A stretch of DNA of 64,000 bases from Lactobacillus selangorensis (GTDB taxonomy: Bacteria; Bacillota; Bacilli; Lactobacillales; Lactobacillaceae): NCBI RefSeq assembly GCF_001437205.1, contig NZ_JQAZ01000002.1:248001-312000 (forward strand), written 5' to 3'. The notes beneath the pieces were generated by a model. The model had not been told where the DNA came from. It was given only the letters and a program-made list of their open reading frames with translations, and did not search any database. The position numbers and the translations under genes are program-made. This document shows positions 60,765 through 64,000 of the stretch, in pieces (within the stretch, counting starts at the first letter, position 1; each line of letters starts with the position of its first letter).

Positions 60765-62270
60765 GTGAGTGCAGCACAATATATTTTAGCAATCGATGAA
60801 GGAACGACCAGTACACGTGCCGTTATCATCGATCATGACGGGCATCAGATTGCTGATGCCCAACGAGAATTCCCCCAATATTTTCCGCAGCCAGGCTGGG
60901 TTGAACACAATCCAATCGAAATTTGGAATGCCGTTCAATCCACTTTAGCGACAACTTTCATTGAATCCGGCGTGGCTCCGAATCAGATTGCCGGCATTGG
61001 CATCACCAATCAGCGGGAAACGACGATTATTTGGGACCGTCACACTGGGCTGCCGATTTACAACGCCATTGTCTGGCAATCTCGGCAGACCGATACCATC
61101 GCCGAACAACTGAAAAAAGACGGCTATAGCGATATGATTCATCAGAAAACCGGTTTAATCATCGACCCGTATTTTTCGGCAACGAAAATTCGCTGGATTC
61201 TCGACCGAGTGCCCGGTGCCCAAGAAAAGGCCGAACATGGCGACCTCCTCTTTGGGACAATCGATACTTGGCTAGCATGGAAATTATCCGGCGGTGCGAT
61301 TCATGTAACTGACTATTCCAATGCCAGTCGAACGATGCTCTTCAATATCCACACTTTAAAATGGGATACTGATATCCTCAAAGTGCTGAACATTCCCGAA
61401 CAAATCCTGCCAGACGTCAAAAGCAACTCCGAAGTTTATGGCACCACAATTCCCTACCATTTTTACGGACTCAAAGTCCCAATCGCCGGTATGATTGGCG
61501 ACCAGCAGAGTGCCCTTTTCGGTCAGCTGGCCCTCAAACCCGGCATGGTCAAAAATACTTATGGTACCGGTGCCTTTCTGGTGATGAATACTGGCAATCG
61601 GCCCATCACTTCGGCCCATCATCTACTGACGACAATCGGCTATGGCATCGATGGCAAAATCACCTATGCTTTGGAAGGCTCCGTTTTTGTCGCCGGCAGT
61701 GCCATTCAATGGCTCCGTGATGCCATGAAAATGATTGAACACGCCGCCGATTCCGAAATGATTGCTGAAAGTTCGAAGGATCATGACGAAGTCTACGTGG
61801 TGCCAGCCTTTACCGGTCTTGGTGCTCCCTATTGGGATGCCAAAGCACGTGGTTCTGTCTTCGGCATCACACGTGGCACGACTCGTGACGACTTTGTCAA
61901 AGCCACTTTGCAGTCGCTGGCCTACCAGAGCCGGGACGTGGTCGATACGATGTTTCAAGACACTGGCATTCGCAACGAAACTTTATGCGTCGATGGCGGT
62001 GCCGCCAATAATAATTGCTTAATGCAGTTTCAAGCTGATTTATTGAATATCCCCGTTCAGCGAGCCGCCAACCTCGAAACCACCGCCTTAGGAGCCGCCT
62101 TCATGGCTGGGCTCGCTGTTGGTTTCTGGAACAACACCGCCGAGCTCAAACATTTAGTCGAAATGGGCCGTCGCTTCCGACCACACATGGCAGCTAAGAA
62201 ACGCAAACGCCTCTACAACGGCTGGCAGCGAGCCGTCGCCGCCACACGTTTATTTACTGAAACAGATTAA
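60765..62270 (+). CDS. glpK: Glycerol kinase
   Basis: The 501-residue FGGY kinase phosphorylates glycerol to glycerol 3-phosphate. DEGTTSTRA near residue 11, GWVEHNP near residue 44 and NTYGTGAF near residue 267 are family motifs. His232 in YHFYG corresponds to the histidine that HPr phosphorylates to activate Enterococcus GlpK, so PTS control of activity is expected. Start is GTG after AGGAGG. glpO and glpF do not follow; the gene is monocistronic and ends in a terminator. Confidence 0.96.
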   Translation: MSAAQYILAIDEGTTSTRAVIIDHDGHQIADAQREFPQYFPQPGWVEHNPIEIWNAVQSTLATTFIESGVAPNQIAGIGITNQRETTIIWDRHTGLPIYNAIVWQSRQTDTIAEQLKKDGYSDMIHQKTGLIIDPYFSATKIRWILDRVPGAQEKAEHGDLLFGTIDTWLAWKLSGGAIHVTDYSNASRTMLFNIHTLKWDTDILKVLNIPEQILPDVKSNSEVYGTTIPYHFYGLKVPIAGMIGDQQSALFGQLALKPGMVKNTYGTGAFLVMNTGNRPITSAHHLLTTIGYGIDGKITYALEGSVFVAGSAIQWLRDAMKMIEHAADSEMIAESSKDHDEVYVVPAFTGLGAPYWDAKARGSVFGITRGTTRDDFVKATLQSLAYQSRDVVDTMFQDTGIRNETLCVDGGAANNNCLMQFQADLLNIPVQRAANLETTALGAAFMAGLAVGFWNNTAELKHLVEMGRRFRPHMAAKKRKRLYNGWQRAVAATRLFTETD

Positions 62271-62300
62271 AAAGACAATGCCAAAATCGGCATTGTCTTT
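62271..62300. terminator. Terminator of glpK
   Basis: AAAGACAATGCC and its exact complement form a 12-bp stem with T-rich flank. Confidence 0.9.
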
Positions 62301-62418
62301 ATTTTGTTTACGATTTGAATTGTTCCGAAGCGACGAATATTTGAGCTGTTGGTCGAATAACTGTTCCTAGTGACGATCTGAATTGTTCCGTGAACATCCT
62401 CAAACCCTTTGCATGGCA

Positions 62419-62598
62419 CTAACTCCGACTGTTTTCACCGAATGACCGCCATTCCTGTTGGAAAATGAACAGCCACGCATCTATCGCTAACACACAGACA
62501 CTGCCGAAAATAATCAACCAGTTCACATCATGTTGTAAAAGTCCGACGATGATACCAATGACGGCACCGACTGCGATAACTTTTTGCAACCAGCTCAT
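62419..62598 (-). CDS. Small membrane protein, unknown function
   Basis: The 59-residue product has two likely membrane helices (VIAVGAVIGIIVGLL and WLIIFGSVCVLAIDAWLF) and a charged tail. No family is recognised. The start MSWLQKV follows AGGAGG. A promoter with an overlapping cre site upstream supports a real, carbon-regulated gene. Confidence 0.7.
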   Translation of the reverse strand: MSWLQKVIAVGAVIGIIVGLLQHDVNWLIIFGSVCVLAIDAWLFIFQQEWRSFGENSRS

Positions 62599-62648
62599 AT
62601 TTATTCGCCCTCCTCTAAGGTTCCTATCCATAAGCTCCTCTTGACTCT

Positions 62649-62676
62649 ATAATAGCGCTTTCAATCATTTTTGCAA
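62649..62676 (-). promoter_or_regulatory. cre-controlled promoter of the small membrane protein gene
   Basis: TTGCAA (62671-62676) and TATTAT (62649-62654) are spaced by 16 bp on the minus strand. TTGAAAGCGCTATTA (62650-62664) in the spacer and -10 matches cre with one mismatch. The rest of the gap to 62864 contains the partly repeated TTTAGGAACTGCC / TTTAGGAACAGCC and no gene. Confidence 0.6.
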
Positions 62677-62864
62677 GTAAAATGCCTTGACATTCCATGG
62701 AATCAAATTTATTTTAATCGCCCTAAATGTATCAACCAATACCCTTGGCACGTTTTTTTAAAAAAGCGGCTTCAATTAAATTTAGCTTTAGGAACTGCCA
62801 ATCTTTTTCAATGCACGGGCCAACAATACGCTAACGCACGAATTGCTTTTAGGAACAGCCTAAC

Positions 62865-63176
62865 TCATTTTTGGCTCAGCAAGTCCAACGCCTGTGTCAA
62901 CACTTTTTCACCATCCATCATGCCATAATCGGTCATATTGATTACCGCAACCGGTACCGGCACTTCTTTCTGAACACTGCGGAGTACATACCGAACTTGC
63001 GGCCCCAGCAGAATCACATCAGGATGCGACTTGCGATATGCTTGGGGAATGGCCCCAAAACCACGTGCAAAAACAGTTGCATCGAGATGCCGAGCCGCCG
63101 CTGCTTTCTGCATTCGCACAGCTAACATTGAAGAAGACATGCCGCCTGCACAAGCTAACATAATCGTTACGCCCAT
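62865..63176 (-). CDS. PTS lactose/cellobiose-type IIB protein, orphan
   Basis: The 103-residue product is a IIB phosphocarrier with the phosphorylated Cys in MLACAGGMSSSML at residue 9. The fold and motif are those of the lactose/chitobiose family. No IIA or IIC gene adjoins it, so it must work with components elsewhere or be regulatory. The chitobiose link is notable given the chitosanase in this window but is not evidence of a pathway. Start follows GGAGG. Confidence 0.85.
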   Translation of the reverse strand: MGVTIMLACAGGMSSSMLAVRMQKAAAARHLDATVFARGFGAIPQAYRKSHPDVILLGPQVRYVLRSVQKEVPVPVAVINMTDYGMMDGEKVLTQALDLLSQK

Positions 63177-63296
63177 TTTCTAGGCCTCCGTTTCTAAATT
63201 AACTTCTCTTCTTTAATGTACCACCTCTGAAATGCCAATGCGTATTCATTGATAAAAATGCTATGATGAAGGCATCAAATCACGGAGGTGGCAACA

Positions 63297-64000
63297 ATGA
63301 AAATTGGTTTCATCGGAACCGGCGTCATGGGCACCGGTATTATTCAGAATTTTCTCAAAGCTGGCAATGAGGTGGTCGTCTTCAACCGCACCAAAGCACA
63401 TGCGGATACTGTGATTGAAGCCGGCGCTGCTTGGGCCGCTTCGGCCAGAGAAGTCGCCGCACAAGCCGATGTCACAATCTCAATGGTTGGCTTCCCCAAG
63501 GACGTCGAAGAAACTTATTTTGGTGAAAATGGGGTCTTCAAAGGAGCGCAGCCAGGTACAACAGTAATCGACATGACCACCAGTACGCCCTCCTTGGCCG
63601 CAAAAATCGCTGCACAAGCGCATCAGCAGCACTTAACTGCTTTAGATGCCCCTGTTTCAGGCGGCGATATTGGTGCACAAAACGGAACTTTAACGATTAT
63701 GGTCGGCGGCGATCGGGCCGCCTTCGACAAATACACACCCTTATTGAATGAAATCGGCCAACGAGTCAGCTACTTCGGCGCCGCTGGTAAAGGCCAGCAC
63801 ACCAAAATGGCCAACCAAATCATGATTGCGGGAACCATGACCGGCCTCACCGAAATGCTGGTCTACGCCCAAAATGCCGGTTTGAACCTGAATGATGTGC
63901 TCAGTACCCTTGAAGCCGGCGGTGCCGACAATTGGAGCATGGAAAACTATGTCCCTCGCATCCTGCAGAATGATTACACACCCGGCTTTTTTGCCAAACA
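63297..64000 (+). CDS. NAD(P)-dependent oxidoreductase, 3-hydroxyisobutyrate dehydrogenase family (partial)
   Basis: The open frame runs off the window after 234 codons, of about 290 expected. It begins MKIGFIGTGVMGTGI, the Rossmann motif of the beta-hydroxyacid dehydrogenases, then DAPVSGGDIGAQNGTLTIMVGG near residue 117 and GKGQHTKMANQ near residue 165, whose Lys is the family's catalytic residue. Substrate could be tartronate semialdehyde, 3-hydroxyisobutyrate or similar. ATG follows GGAGG. Confidence 0.9.
   Translation, partial: MKIGFIGTGVMGTGIIQNFLKAGNEVVVFNRTKAHADTVIEAGAAWAASAREVAAQADVTISMVGFPKDVEETYFGENGVFKGAQPGTTVIDMTTSTPSLAAKIAAQAHQQHLTALDAPVSGGDIGAQNGTLTIMVGGDRAAFDKYTPLLNEIGQRVSYFGAAGKGQHTKMANQIMIAGTMTGLTEMLVYAQNAGLNLNDVLSTLEAGGADNWSMENYVPRILQNDYTPGFFAK

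Overview
The window (about 50% G+C, low in some intergenic regions) reads as chromosome of a Firmicute of the family Lactobacillaceae. The signs are strong GGAGG ribosome sites, a PyrR-attenuated pyr operon with class 1B dihydroorotate dehydrogenase (pyrD plus pyrK), a T-box in front of asnS, cre-like sites, several PTS components, cyclopropane fatty acid synthase, anaerobic ribonucleotide reductase and a CIRCE-free, fermentative gene set. The genus cannot be fixed from the sequence alone. No rRNA, tRNA, insertion sequence, prophage or CRISPR array was seen.

Layout. 1-9 kb: a truncated PTS IIA gene with an attenuator-like leader, fba, a quinone-reductase-like gene, an SOS-type Y-family polymerase operon with a LexA box, a second stand-alone PTS IIA, a LOG-family gene and a P-type cation ATPase whose promoter carries a 28-bp tandem duplication. 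9-13 kb: MFS transporter plus esterase, then cfa. 13-21.5 kb: pyrB-pyrC-carA-carB-pyrK-pyrD behind two tandem attenuators. 21.5-27.5 kb: nrdD-nrdG with paired NrdR boxes, acetyltransferases, a Gfo/Idh oxidoreductase and a divergent RpiA. 27.5-31.3 kb: fructose-type PTS with its MurR/RpiR regulator and a TSUP exporter. 31.4-39.2 kb: a GH46 chitosanase lipoprotein, HAD, GyrI-like and TetR genes, an ABC exporter, an ECF S component facing a TetR gene over two operators, and a small alarmone synthetase. 39.4-42.7 kb: a four-gene operon of DUF3100-like membrane protein, small membrane protein, amidohydrolase and TSUP transporter. 42.8-52.2 kb: a frameshifted ZIP transporter, Zn-alcohol dehydrogenase with a MerR-type promoter, Rrf2 regulator, a large FtsX-type ABC pair, an SDR with a lost active site, a GNAT and a TetM-like GTPase. 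52.3-54.8 kb: a polar amino acid ABC operon behind a leader peptide rich in cysteine codons. 54.9-58.9 kb: serine-rich surface protein, WYL regulator and class B sortase. 58.9-64 kb: asnS with T-box, glpK, a small membrane protein, an orphan PTS IIB and the start of a 3-hydroxyisobutyrate dehydrogenase-like gene.

The strongest candidates for something undescribed are the apparent cysteine-codon transcription attenuator ahead of the amino acid ABC operon, the DUF3100/amidohydrolase/TSUP operon, the surface protein with an atypical LPAIA sorting signal lying two genes from a class B sortase, and the terminator-containing leader of the first PTS IIA gene. All functional assignments rest on reading the sequence against remembered protein families; no database search was run.
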